Assembly (NCBI RefSeq): GCF_004634425.1
Contig: NZ_SBJL01000004.1
Span: 389,429-453,428 of the forward strand
Reading direction: 5' to 3'
Origin: Vitreimonas flagellata
Lineage (GTDB): Bacteria > Pseudomonadota > Alphaproteobacteria > Caulobacterales > Aquidulcibacteraceae
Length of the DNA: 64,000 bases
In this document: one piece after another, positions 10,054 through 18,911 of the stretch
Numbering within the stretch: position 1 is the first letter of the stretch
Layout of the letters: every line of letters begins with the position of its first letter
Position numbers and translations under genes: made by a program
Notes under the pieces: generated by a model
Told to the model about the DNA's origin: nothing
Database searches by the model: none
Seen by the model: only the letters and a program-made list of their open reading frames with translations

Positions 10054-11361
10054 TCACGCTGGCGCGATGTCGGCGCCCAGGCTGCGCATGAAATCGGTGA
10101 AGCCGGGGAAGGAGGTGGCGATCATGTCGGCCTCGTCGACTACGATCGGCTCTTTCGACGCCAAGCCCATGACCAGGAACGACATGGCCACGCGGTGATC
10201 GCCCATGGTGCGGATTTGCGCGCCACCGCGGACGCTCTTCCGCCCGCGTCCACGCACGATCAGGCCGTCCGAGAGCTCCTCCACCTCGACGCTGCACGCG
10301 CGCAGGCCTTCGACCATGAGTGTGATGCGGTCGCTTTCCTTCACCCGCAGCTCGGCTGCGCCGGTGATGCGTGTCTCGCCGTCGGCGAAGGCGGCGATCA
10401 CCGATAGGATCGGGAATTCGTCGATCATCGAGGGCGCGCGCTTCGGCGGCGGCGTCACGCCCACCAATTCGCTGCCGCTGACGACGATGTCGGCGATCGG
10501 CTCGCCGATTGGATCGCGGCGTTCTTCAAAGCGCAGCTTGGCGCCCATTTCGAGCAGCGTCTCATAGAGCCCAAGCCGCAACGGATTGATCAGCACGTCC
10601 TGCACGCGCACTTCAGACTTGCCGGTGATCAAAGCCGCCGCCACTGGGAAAGCCGCTGACGATGGATCGGCCGGCACATAGACGTTCGCCGCCTTAAGCT
10701 CGCTGGCGCGGACGCGCGGGCAAAGGCTGCCTTCGATTTCGACCGTGTCGATATTGGCGCCGAAGACGCCCAGCATGCGTTCGGTATGGTCACGCGAGCG
10801 CTCCGGCTCGATCAGCACGGTCTCGCCCTCGGCGCGCAAGCCGGCCAACAGCACGGCTGACTTAATCTGCGCCGATGACACCGGCGAGCGGTAGGTGATG
10901 CCCTTGAGCTGGCCGCCATGCACGATCAGCGGCAGGCGGTTTTCCACCCCGTCAAACCGTGCGCCCATCTGCGAGAGCGGGGCGACGACCCGGTTCATCG
11001 GCCGCTTGCGCAAAGATTGGTCGCCGTCGAAACGGGCGCTCAGCTTGTAACCGGCGACCGCCCCCAAGAGCAGGCGGGCCGCGGTGCCGGAATTGCCGCA
11101 ATCGATGGTCTCGGCCGGTTGGCGGAAGCCGCCGGCGCCCGTGACCAGCCAGCGGCCCGGCTCGATTTGCTCGGCGTTCGCCCCAAGCTGACGCACGGCC
11201 TCGGCCGTGTTGAGCACGTCGGCCGCCTCCAAAAGCGCCGTCACCTCGGTCTTGCCGGTGGCCAAAGCCCCGAAAATCAACGCCCGATGGGAGATGGATT
11301 TGTCGCTCGGCGGGCGGACTTGGCCATTGAGCAGGCGTACGGAACGCGCCCTGAGACGCAT
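10054..11361 (-). CDS. aroA: 3-phosphoshikimate 1-carboxyvinyltransferase (EPSP synthase)
   Basis: 435 residues from the ATG at 11361, the first start that aligns with the family N-terminus; extending to 11535 would add 58 unrelated residues. Motifs: PPSDKSISHRALI near the N-terminus, DCGNSGTAARLL, LRKRPMNRVVAPL, SSAQIKSAVLLAGL, PSMIDEFPILSV, LRVKESDRI and MGDHRVAMSFLVMGL. The overall pattern resembles class II EPSP synthases. It joins phosphoenolpyruvate to shikimate-3-phosphate in aromatic amino acid synthesis. Divergent from the TIGR02300 gene with a short shared upstream region. Confidence 0.97.
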   Translation of the reverse strand: MRLRARSVRLLNGQVRPPSDKSISHRALIFGALATGKTEVTALLEAADVLNTAEAVRQLGANAEQIEPGRWLVTGAGGFRQPAETIDCGNSGTAARLLLGAVAGYKLSARFDGDQSLRKRPMNRVVAPLSQMGARFDGVENRLPLIVHGGQLKGITYRSPVSSAQIKSAVLLAGLRAEGETVLIEPERSRDHTERMLGVFGANIDTVEIEGSLCPRVRASELKAANVYVPADPSSAAFPVAAALITGKSEVRVQDVLINPLRLGLYETLLEMGAKLRFEERRDPIGEPIADIVVSGSELVGVTPPPKRAPSMIDEFPILSVIAAFADGETRITGAAELRVKESDRITLMVEGLRACSVEVEELSDGLIVRGRGRKSVRGGAQIRTMGDHRVAMSFLVMGLASKEPIVVDEADMIATSFPGFTDFMRSLGADIAPA

Positions 11362-11494
11362 GGGAGAAAGCCCTCTCTGCGGGGAGACTGAAAAGGGAAC
11401 GACAAAGCTTTTGACAGGCGCGCCGGACGGTGGCAAGCGAGCGCCCCGCGTCAGGGGTGTGGAATCTCTGGCGAAAAGGCGAATGGAGAGGCGT

Positions 11495-11986
11495 TTGGCC
11501 AAGACCGACTTGGGCGACAAGCAAGTCTGCCCCAATTGCGGCGCGCGATTTTACGACCTGCGTAAGCGTCCGGCCGTCTGCCCGAAATGCACCACCGCTT
11601 TCGACCCCGCCGAAGAGGGCCTCCGCGCGCGTCGCAGCCGCGGCCGCGTAGCCGCGCACGACCCGGCCCTCGAGGACGATGAGGATGAAGTCGACGCTAA
11701 GAAGAACAAGAGCGGCGACGACGAGGATGAGGACGAAGAGGCCGAAGAGACCGAGGCGCTCGATTCCGAAGAGGTCGAAGTCGCTACGCTCGACAGCGAC
11801 GACGACGACGCCGACGACACCGCCAAGGGCGGCGACGACGATCTGCCGGAAGGCTTCTCGGAAGATGACGGCGAAGATGTCGCTGACGCTGACGACGACA
11901 CCGTGCCGCTGATCGACGACGAAGAAGAATTCGATGAGGACGAACTTGGCGTCCCGGGTGGCGATGACGACGATAGCAACCGATAA
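11495..11986 (+). CDS. TIGR02300-type acidic zinc-ribbon protein
   Basis: 163 residues if started at the TTG 11495, which matches the family N-terminus (MAK..LG.KRVCPNCG) and has GGAGAGG just upstream; an ATG at 11483 would add four residues. The N-terminal part carries CPNCGARFYDLRKRPAVCPK, two CxxC pairs forming a zinc ribbon and the signature FYDL. From about residue 55 on the protein is extremely acidic, with long Asp/Glu runs. The family is confined to alphaproteobacteria, commonly next to aroA; its function is not established. Confidence 0.88.
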   Translation: MAKTDLGDKQVCPNCGARFYDLRKRPAVCPKCTTAFDPAEEGLRARRSRGRVAAHDPALEDDEDEVDAKKNKSGDDEDEDEEAEETEALDSEEVEVATLDSDDDDADDTAKGGDDDLPEGFSEDDGEDVADADDDTVPLIDDEEEFDEDELGVPGGDDDDSNR

Positions 11987-12071
11987 GGCTGCTTGACGAA
12001 TTAAGCGCGGGGGCTAGTTTCCGCGCTTCCTTGAGTCCGGGGGCTTCGCGTGTCGAAGCGCCAGCGACGAT

Positions 12072-12147
12072 GGGCCCTTAGCTCAGCTGGGAGAGCGCCT
12101 GCATGGCATGCAGGAGGTCAGCGGTTCGATCCCGCTAGGGTCCACCA
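12072..12147 (+). tRNA. tRNA-Ala (anticodon GGC)
   Basis: 76 bases including an encoded CCA. The acceptor arms GGGCCCT and AGGGTCC pair over seven positions with one G-U. The anticodon stem CCTGC/GCAGG encloses the loop ATGGCAT with anticodon GGC. The T arm AGCGG-TTCGATC-CCGCT is perfect. A decayed recombinase follows on the opposite strand, so the gene may have served as an integration target. Confidence 0.97.
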
Positions 12148-12439
12148 CCTTCTGCGCTCCTGTATTTGCAGGGATTTTTCTCAATCCGGACACTTGGCGC
12201 TGTCTTGTCGCGCCGGCCAACGAGAGAGCGGCGCGAAGCGCTCACCAATCTGCGCGTTTGCGCGGCCTATCTCTCGCCGTTTGGGATTAGTTAGCTCTTC
12301 GCGCACGTCTGCTTCATCGTGTGTACGTGTTGATGCAGTGAGGCGCATACACGCGATCGCTTTGTGCAGTGAATGCATACGAATCCGTACAGCGCAAACA
12401 AGACGCCGCACACACATGCGCATTGGTGATGTCGCGAAG

Positions 12440-13255
12440 GCGCCTCGTGCGCTGTGGTAAAGCGTTCGCGTTGCGCGCTCCAATCGAGCGGCAGTGGTTC
12501 AGAAATCAACGCCGTGAGCGTCAGCGTGCGCGGCTGACGCCCTTCCAAGATTTGCGCCACCAGATCCAGCGCCAAAAATGCCAGCGGCAAGAGCTTGGCG
12601 GTGTGCAGGATGCAAAGACCCTCGTTGCGCGCCAGAGCTTTTATCGAGATCGGCGACCTGCTTCCAGGCGCTTCACCCAGGACCGCGCCATCACCACGGC
12701 GCGCACCAGTGAACGATCCATTTGGCGGAGAGCGGCGCGCCGGCCCGGATCAGGGCGGTTGAATTCCGCGGCCGCTCGAAGGCGTCCGGGCAGCGCAGCG
12801 TGACCGGCTCGGCCTCGGCTTCCCCGCCCAAAGCCTCTGCCGCCGCTTCGATCAGCAACTCGGTTGGGAAGATTCGCACCCGCTGAACGGCCTCTACCGA
12901 CCGTTCTCACGTGTCAGGCTCCCAACTCGGGGCGAGGCGAGGGGTGACGATTTCCACGACCGCCGCCTTATATTCGGCCATCGGCGCCCGATGCACAGCG
13001 CCTCGCGGGCCTTCAAGCCCGTGCTTTCGGGTGACGTAGAAGCGATAGCGCACCTTGGTCTTCAACACGGTGCTGGGGCTCATTGGATTGTTCAGTGAGT
13101 CAAACACCTTGCCGATGAAGCATGCGCCCCTTGCCGCGCATTTTCGCCCGTAGCGTTTGCACCGTGTCCCACAGTTCTTGGTCGCTGATGCGCTCGTGCT
13201 GGCCTGCATACCGCACGCCCCCTTGTGACGGATGTGCGGGACGTTTGGCCATGTG
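12440..13255 (-). pseudogene. Decayed serine recombinase (resolvase/invertase family), C-terminal two thirds
   Basis: Pieces of one protein are spread over several minus-strand frames. In order: the recombinase-domain end YAGQHERISDQELWDTVQ (about 13200), then after a frame change near 13115 the zinc-ribbon neighbour FDSLNNPMSPST and KVRYRFYVTRKH, then RIFPTELLIEAAAEALGG, then LVRAVVMARSWVKRLEAG, and after another frame change near 12655 ISIKALARNEG and the terminal LPLAFLALDLVAQILEGRQP ... LPLDWSAQRERF. These are diagnostic of large serine recombinases that end with a helix-turn-helix block. At least three frame disruptions and loss of the catalytic N-terminal domain make it non-functional. 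Confidence 0.8.
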
Positions 13256-13698
13256 CGCCACTCGCGCCGGTACGACCGCAAGCCCGGACGACGGGGCGAG
13301 ACAGGAGTGGGGCAAGCGTGGTTGCTTCTCGGCGGCGAAGTCCTGCGTGGAGCCTGAGCGGAGGCGACGCGCCCTTAGTCCAGCTGTAGGCGACGGCATG
13401 AAGGCCAGCGGTGTTCGCGCCGCACAAACAGGCCGGACACATGGGCGTTACCTGCCGCCGAGCATGATTAGAGATTTTCCTTGCCAGCAAGGCGTCGTCC
13501 ACACATGGGGTGCGCTGCCCTCAGCCTTCTGCGAAGCGGCGTTGACCAATCCGGGTCGGCCGCCAAGAAGCACGCTTCAAGCTCGGCCAGGATGAGCGTT
13601 CGGACGTGTTTGCTCAAATCTTGGAGAAGGTGTCGCCAGATTTGCGATGCGCCATGTCGGGCACGGTGAATCAATGCTTTGGCGCAACGCCGCCCCAC
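13256..13698. other. Intergenic stretch with no supportable gene
   Basis: About 440 bases between the recombinase remnant and the PepSY gene. A 76-codon minus-strand reading (13468-13698) has no recognisable motif. This may be more debris of the inserted element. Confidence 0.5.
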
Positions 13699-15240
13699 TC
13701 ACGCATCGGCGGGCGCGGGCACGCCTTGCGCAAGCGCGAGCGGGGATGCGCCGCGCGCGCGGTTACGGGCGCCGAGTGCGATGAGAAACACCGCACTCAA
13801 GGCAAGACTCGCATTCATCCAAATTCCCGCCGGCGACAACGCATCGGCGCCGAAGCGCGCGATGTGGGCGATCGGAAGCGCCAGCGTCAGGATGCCAGTC
13901 ACGAACGGTGCAAGCCAGTGCACAACGCGTTGCGGAATCCAAACGCCGGCGAGGCTCAGCAACAGCAGACCCGCCCAGAACACAGGCTCGGCCGGCACAG
14001 TCCACAGGATGTAGAGCGTGCTGGCGAGTGCGAGCATGGCGGGTGTCGCCCACACGAAGCTCGTCCAGGCCGATTGAATGCGGGGATGTTCGCGGCCACG
14101 CGCGGCGGCTTTCGCAAGCCAGATATCGACGCCCGTCGTGCAGATGAAACTGAGCGCCAGCCCAAACGCCAGGTAGAGAAGCTTCACTGCCAAACCGCCA
14201 AAGGCGCCCGCGTGAATACGGAACATGCTGGCCAGCACTTGGCGCCCAGCATCGCCTTCGGCGTAGCCATCCGCGCTCATCAAGCCGCCGGCGCTGTCGA
14301 AGCGATAGGTCTCGCTATAGATCAAGCGATCGCGATGGCCGGCGCCGATCGAGACAATCTCGTCGGACGTGCCGAATTGATTGAGCGCCATATAGATCGG
14401 CGGATTGTCTGGGCGTTCGCGCGCGAGCGTTTCCAGCGCGGCCACAATCTGCGCTTCGGGGAGCGTGTTTGCCGGCGCACCCGCTTCACGCGCCTGCGCC
14501 GCGATCGCGGCAGGGTCGCCGTACATCTCGCCCATGGCGCGCGCGCTGTCGCCGCCGAACATCATCGGGCCCGCCACGCTCATCGCCACGAGCGCGAGCC
14601 CCATCACCGCACCGGACGCCGCAACCAAGAAATGGAACGGCAAGCCCCACACGGCCAAACGATTGTGAATATCGACACGCGAGAGGCGGCGGCCGCCATC
14701 GAGGCGCAGCGTGAAGGCGTCACGAAACATGCGCGGCAGCGCCAACGCGCCGCCCACGATCAGCGCGACCAACAACACGCCCAGCACGCCAATGACTATG
14801 AAGCCGATCTGCCAGGGCAGGTGCAGCGCATAGTGCAGTTCGGTGAGAAAGTGCGTGAGTTCGTGCGCGCCGGGCCCGGCATAGGCGCCGTTTGCATCGA
14901 AGGCGAGCACGTCCTCTTCGTAATCGATGACGAGGCGTGGCATCTCCGCGCCCGGCGTGATGACGTACACATCCGTCGGCGCAGCGCCAGTTTCTGCAAT
15001 GTGTTGGCGCACGTAGGCGACAGCGCGGCCGACGGCCTCCGGCGAGGCTTGCGCCATTTCCGGCGCGCCCGGCCGCTCCCAGCGCTCGAACTCGGCGTAG
15101 AATACAGCGATCGCGCCGGTGATACAGACGAGATACATCACCGACGCCAGCGCCAAGCCGAGCAATTTGTGCGCCAGCAATTGGCCTTTGACAAAGCCAG
15201 ACGGCATGCGCGGCCAGATCGGTTTTTGTGCGCCGGCCAT
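13699..15240 (-). CDS. PepSY-associated transmembrane protein
   Basis: 513 residues from ATG 15240. The N-terminal segment KGQLLAHKLLGLALASVMYLVCITGAI style helix with HKLLG, then a periplasmic PepSY-like domain, HYALHLPWQIGFIVIG, a second cytoplasmic-facing DIHNRLAVWGLPFHFLVAAS helix and several C-terminal helices match the PepSY_TM family (PiuB/FegB-like). Members are commonly encoded with siderophore receptors and are thought to reduce or help release iron from imported ferric siderophores; that role is inferred from context, since the siderophore receptor lies two genes upstream on the same strand. The start codon overlaps the stop of the upstream membrane protein (TGATG), which indicates translational coupling. 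Confidence 0.9.
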   Translation of the reverse strand: MAGAQKPIWPRMPSGFVKGQLLAHKLLGLALASVMYLVCITGAIAVFYAEFERWERPGAPEMAQASPEAVGRAVAYVRQHIAETGAAPTDVYVITPGAEMPRLVIDYEEDVLAFDANGAYAGPGAHELTHFLTELHYALHLPWQIGFIVIGVLGVLLVALIVGGALALPRMFRDAFTLRLDGGRRLSRVDIHNRLAVWGLPFHFLVAASGAVMGLALVAMSVAGPMMFGGDSARAMGEMYGDPAAIAAQAREAGAPANTLPEAQIVAALETLARERPDNPPIYMALNQFGTSDEIVSIGAGHRDRLIYSETYRFDSAGGLMSADGYAEGDAGRQVLASMFRIHAGAFGGLAVKLLYLAFGLALSFICTTGVDIWLAKAAARGREHPRIQSAWTSFVWATPAMLALASTLYILWTVPAEPVFWAGLLLLSLAGVWIPQRVVHWLAPFVTGILTLALPIAHIARFGADALSPAGIWMNASLALSAVFLIALGARNRARGASPLALAQGVPAPADA

Positions 15241-15830
15241 CAAGCTGCTCCGCCCAAAACAAAAAGATACGCCCCGCCGCCGAGCACGAACGCCGCGAAT
15301 GTGGTGACGAGCGTCGCGCGCCATGGGCGCATGGTTGCGAGCAGCCAGAGCGTGGCCGCCGTCCACACGATCATGAGCGCGAAAATGCTGAAGGCAAAGC
15401 GATCAGCGTTCACCCCTGGCACGAACGCCTGCCACGCCGCCATCGCCGCCAACGCCAAAGCTGGCGCTGCGATGAGCGCGCCGATCCAGCGCGCGACGTT
15501 TCGGCTCAACCGGCCGGGGGAGGTGCTCTCGGCTTCAAGCGACTCTTGCGCGGCGCGCGCTTTCTTGGGTGTCGCGCTATTGCCGACACGCGCAAGCGCG
15601 TCGGGCGCCAGCAGGAACAATCCCGCCGCCATCGGCGCGAGCATCGCAAGGGCGAGCCCGCGCTCAATCGAGACATGCATCAGCCATGGCAGTGCGCCGA
15701 GCGCGATCAGCGCCCAGCCCGCGACCAACACCGCACCGCCAAGCCCGCGCTTTGCGCGCCAGTGCAAATAGAGGATCGCAAGCCCAGCGACCTGAACCAT
15801 CATCCCCAAAATCTGCAAAGCAATGTCCAT
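15240..15830 (-). CDS. Small integral membrane protein of iron-uptake operon
   Basis: 196 residues with about six hydrophobic helices (for instance LGMMVQVAGLAILYLHW at the N-terminus and LVTTFAAFVLGGGAYLFVLGG at the end) and a charged linker near residues 85-105. No enzymatic signature. It sits between the siderophore receptor (17 bp upstream) and the PepSY protein (stop/start overlap), so the three genes form one operon. I do not recognise a named family; position suggests an accessory subunit for iron reduction or transport. Confidence 0.8.
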   Translation of the reverse strand: MDIALQILGMMVQVAGLAILYLHWRAKRGLGGAVLVAGWALIALGALPWLMHVSIERGLALAMLAPMAAGLFLLAPDALARVGNSATPKKARAAQESLEAESTSPGRLSRNVARWIGALIAAPALALAAMAAWQAFVPGVNADRFAFSIFALMIVWTAATLWLLATMRPWRATLVTTFAAFVLGGGAYLFVLGGAA

Positions 15831-15847
15831 GCGCCGCCTGTTTGTGC

Positions 15848-17977
15848 CTAGAACCGATACGTCAAAGCGACGGTGTAATTGCGCGGTGCGCCGTAGCGAT
15901 ATTGGCTGAAATAGCGGATCTGGCTGTAATAGGTTTCGTCAAACACGTTATCGGCGTTGGCCTGCACCGACACTTGATCGGTGAGATCGTAACGCGCCAT
16001 CAGGTTGACGAGGGCGTATTCATCTTGCTCGATCCGCGTCGGAGCCAAAGTCACCGGGTTGGTGGCGTTGGTGTAGGCGTAGCTGCGCCACGTCGCGCCG
16101 CCGCCCAGCGTGAGGCCGTCGAGTGCGCCGTCGAAGCTGTACGTGGTGAAGAGCGTGAAGCTTTGGCGGGCTTGGTCCGTGTTGACCTCGCCGCCGCTGG
16201 CGTCCTCGATCTCAAACTGGCTGTAGCCCAAGCTCACGTTCCAATTCTCGGTGACGCGGCCGAGCACCTCGAACTCGAGGCCTTCGCTGGTCGCGCCTTC
16301 GGCGGCGCGATAGGCGAATTCCGGCGGGTTGGTGCCAGGGATGGCGCCGCCGGTGGGTTGACCTAAGCCGTCCTGCGTGATGCTGAAGATGGCGAAGGAG
16401 GTTTGCAGCGCGTCGTTCAAGAATGCGCTCTTCAGGCCGATCTCGTAGGCTTGGCCCACGATCGGATCGAGCGTCGCGCCCGTTTCCGTGCGCAGATTCT
16501 GCGGCTGGAAGATCTCCGTGTAGCTGGCATAGAGCCGATGCGTCGGCGTCAAATTATACAGCACGCCGAGATAGGGGATGACGACATCATCCGCGCTGTA
16601 ATTCTGCATGACGCCGTATTCCGTGCCCGAGCGCTCCCATGACGAGACGCGGGCGCCGGCGATGACGCTCAGCGCATCGGTCGCATTGATGCGGGTCGCG
16701 GCGAAATATCCGCTCTGCTCGGTTTCGATCGCCTGATCGTGTGTGCCTGCTGTCGAGAATTCAGGACGCGGGAAAGCGCCGTCCCACGTGTAAAGGCTCG
16801 TCGCCGGCAGGAACGCGTTCGGGCCGGTGGCGGCGAAGGCGTGGGTGTCGGCGTCTTGCTGGGAGTGCAGTGCGCCGACGGTGAATTCATGCACGCGGCC
16901 AAAGAGCGTATAGTCACCGCGCAGTTGAATGTCGAAACTGTCTTGAACGCTCTCGCCGTCGCTCTTGTAGGGCCAGGTCGCGAGACCAACGCCCGTGGCC
17001 TCATCGATGGCGCCGTAGAGGTAAAGGATTTCGGTTTCTGCGCCGTTGATCAGGCGGTTGTAATTGAAAGTCAGGCGCCAACCATTCGCGAATTCGTGGT
17101 CGATGTTGGCGAAATAATTGGTGTTTTGCGTGTCCCAATAGGCCCAGTTCGCCGAAGTGCTTTGTGAGCGCGGCAGATTGGTGAGTTCGCCATTGGTGTA
17201 GAAGGTCGGCAATGCCCCCCAGAGCGGCGCTGTTGGATTGTTGGTTTGCTGACTGGCGCCGACTCGCACTGTGGTGGCGTCTGTCACGTCCGCTTCTATG
17301 ACGCCATAGAAGACGGTCTTATCGAAATTAAAGAGATCGATGTAAGATTCGCCTTCTTCGTATTTGGCGACGAACCGCCCACGGATCGAGCCGCTTGCGT
17401 TGAGTGCGCTGGCCACGTCGGCTTCGATCTGGCGATTTTCCCAACTGCCGAACGAGCCGCGAATATACGCCTCTAGATCGCGCGCGTCCGCGTGCTTGCG
17501 TACGAGATTGATCGAGGCGGACGGGTCGCCTGCGCCCGTGAGCAAGCCTGTCGCGCCGCGCACGAACTCCACGCGTTCGAAGATCGAAACATCAGCAAGT
17601 GTTTCAGCTGCGTCGCCGGCCAAGCTCCACGAGAGCGGCACGCCGTCGATTTGGTAATTGGTGATTTCGAAGCCGCGTGCGTTGAACACGTTGCGCACAT
17701 CATCGACTTCAACCATCGACACGCCCGCCGTGTTGCGCACGACATCGGCGATGGTTTGGAGATTTTGGTCGGTGATGCGTTGCTGCGTCACGACGGTGAC
17801 CGATTGCGGCGTCTCGCGCACCGTAAGGCCGAGGCCGGTGGCGGTATCGATCTGCTCATCGACCGTATAGCGGCCGACCACCACGATATCGTCACCGTCG
17901 GCAGCTTCCTGTGCGTAACCTGGCCCGGCAACGCACATGACCGCCGCGCCGGTCAGCAAAATGCTTCTCAAACCCAT
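15848..17977 (-). CDS. TonB-dependent siderophore receptor
   Basis: 709 residues from ATG 17977 (ATG/other starts up to 18019 are possible but the signal peptide MGLRSILLTGAAVMCVAGPG begins here). The mature N-terminus has the plug domain: GLTVRETPQSVTVVTQQRI, IADVVRNTAGVSMVEVDD, NVFNARGFEITNYQIDG and the VEFVRGATGLLTGAGDPSAS segment characteristic of siderophore receptors. The C-terminus ends in RNYTVALTYRF, a final beta-strand with terminal Phe as expected for BAM insertion. It imports ferric siderophores across the outer membrane with TonB energy. First gene of the operon with the two membrane proteins downstream. No Fur box could be confirmed by eye. Confidence 0.95.
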   Translation of the reverse strand: MGLRSILLTGAAVMCVAGPGYAQEAADGDDIVVVGRYTVDEQIDTATGLGLTVRETPQSVTVVTQQRITDQNLQTIADVVRNTAGVSMVEVDDVRNVFNARGFEITNYQIDGVPLSWSLAGDAAETLADVSIFERVEFVRGATGLLTGAGDPSASINLVRKHADARDLEAYIRGSFGSWENRQIEADVASALNASGSIRGRFVAKYEEGESYIDLFNFDKTVFYGVIEADVTDATTVRVGASQQTNNPTAPLWGALPTFYTNGELTNLPRSQSTSANWAYWDTQNTNYFANIDHEFANGWRLTFNYNRLINGAETEILYLYGAIDEATGVGLATWPYKSDGESVQDSFDIQLRGDYTLFGRVHEFTVGALHSQQDADTHAFAATGPNAFLPATSLYTWDGAFPRPEFSTAGTHDQAIETEQSGYFAATRINATDALSVIAGARVSSWERSGTEYGVMQNYSADDVVIPYLGVLYNLTPTHRLYASYTEIFQPQNLRTETGATLDPIVGQAYEIGLKSAFLNDALQTSFAIFSITQDGLGQPTGGAIPGTNPPEFAYRAAEGATSEGLEFEVLGRVTENWNVSLGYSQFEIEDASGGEVNTDQARQSFTLFTTYSFDGALDGLTLGGGATWRSYAYTNATNPVTLAPTRIEQDEYALVNLMARYDLTDQVSVQANADNVFDETYYSQIRYFSQYRYGAPRNYTVALTYRF

Positions 17978-18213
17978 GTCGATGTCCCCAAGGCCCCGAA
18001 TTTGGCGGCCACTAATCACGAATGCGAGTCAGTCGCAATAGCAAAAATGTAGCGAGGATGTTGGGCCTTCTTTTTGATCGCGCTCAATTTTCTGGAGTAC
18101 CGCTGGGTTTCGGGCGCGGCTTATCCCACAGCCGGCACGTTTAAACGCCAGCGTTTCCTACGCCCGCGCCCGAATCCATCCTACACTCGCGCGCTGCGCC
18201 TACACTCCCGCGC

Positions 18214-18737
18214 ATGAAACACATCCCCGCAACCCCGCTGACAGCACATCGCTGCGCCAGGCTTATCGCCTGGGGCAGGCTGATGCTTGTGTGGTTGAGT
18301 GCGGTGATGTTCGCCGAGCGCCGGGTCTCGCGCCGTCACATGCGCACGCGCTATCCGCTGTGCGACGCCAATCGCTTCGCGCGCTATATCGGCAATCTCA
18401 TTTTGATGCGCGCACTCGCCGACAAGCCACATCTGCGCGCATCAGGGCTTTTGCAACAAAACCCGCGCCCCGGCCTGCACACAAATGCACGTCCGCAACG
18501 CGCTGTGCGCGCCGCGCGCGGCTCTGTTCTGCGCAAATGTCTGCGCCATCGCGACCTGCGCACGCGCTTCGGCTCTTCATGTACGCGCTCGACAACCTCG
18601 ATGAACTCGCGCGCGTCTTGAGCCCACAACTCGCCCGTCCCCTCACGCGTCTGCAACAGATACTCACGCGCCCCTGCGTCGCCGAAGCACTGCGCACGCT
18701 CGCCATGCCAGAAGTGCGTAGCGCGGATTTCTCCTGA
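18214..18737 (+). pseudogene. Small hypothetical gene, apparently frameshifted
   Basis: The first reading frame from ATG 18214 begins with a hydrophobic stretch (LIAWGRLMLVWLSAVMFAE) and then a basic segment RYIGNLILMRALADKPHLR, continuing to LRKCLRHRDLRTR. Around 18570 the coherent reading moves to the +2 frame: LRLFMYALDNLDELARVL followed by LARPLTRLQQIL, ending at 18737. Joined, the pieces give about 170 residues with an amphipathic C-terminal helix that looks protein-like, whereas the tail of the first frame after the shift (Ser/Arg/Thr-rich) does not. Either a real frameshift or coincidence; I do not recognise the family. Confidence 0.35.
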
Positions 18738-18781
18738 CCCGATCGCCGGCTCCTAGCCGGCATCTTCAACGACGCCACGGA

Positions 18782-18806
18782 CCGCGTAGAGCCTCGCTCT
18801 ACGCGG
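18782..18806. other. Perfect 11-bp hairpin upstream of aldehyde dehydrogenase gene
   Basis: CCGCGTAGAGC and GCTCTACGCGG are exact complements separated by three bases. No T-run follows on either strand. A second, smaller hairpin (GCCGGC-TCCTA-GCCGGC) lies at 18745-18761. These could end transcription from the left or be a leader structure of the dehydrogenase gene 106 bases downstream. Confidence 0.55.
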
Positions 18807-18911
18807 GCGCCGGCGCTTGTCCCGTGTGGGACCGCTCTCAGCTGGTCTGAAGGTCTAGAATTCGTCGGTTAAGGTCTCGGCAAAATCGGCCCCGCTCGCT
18901 AAAGCGCTCCG

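Noticed and set aside
12291..12590. 99-codon minus-strand ORF as an independent gene
   Set aside because: Its first half is the C-terminal end of the recombinase and the rest has no family pattern, so it is part of the pseudogene.
13606..15771. 721-codon open frame on the plus strand
   Set aside because: It is the antisense of the PepSY and small membrane protein genes; the minus strand shows clear membrane and PepSY features while this frame is rich in Arg/His/Ala with no motif.
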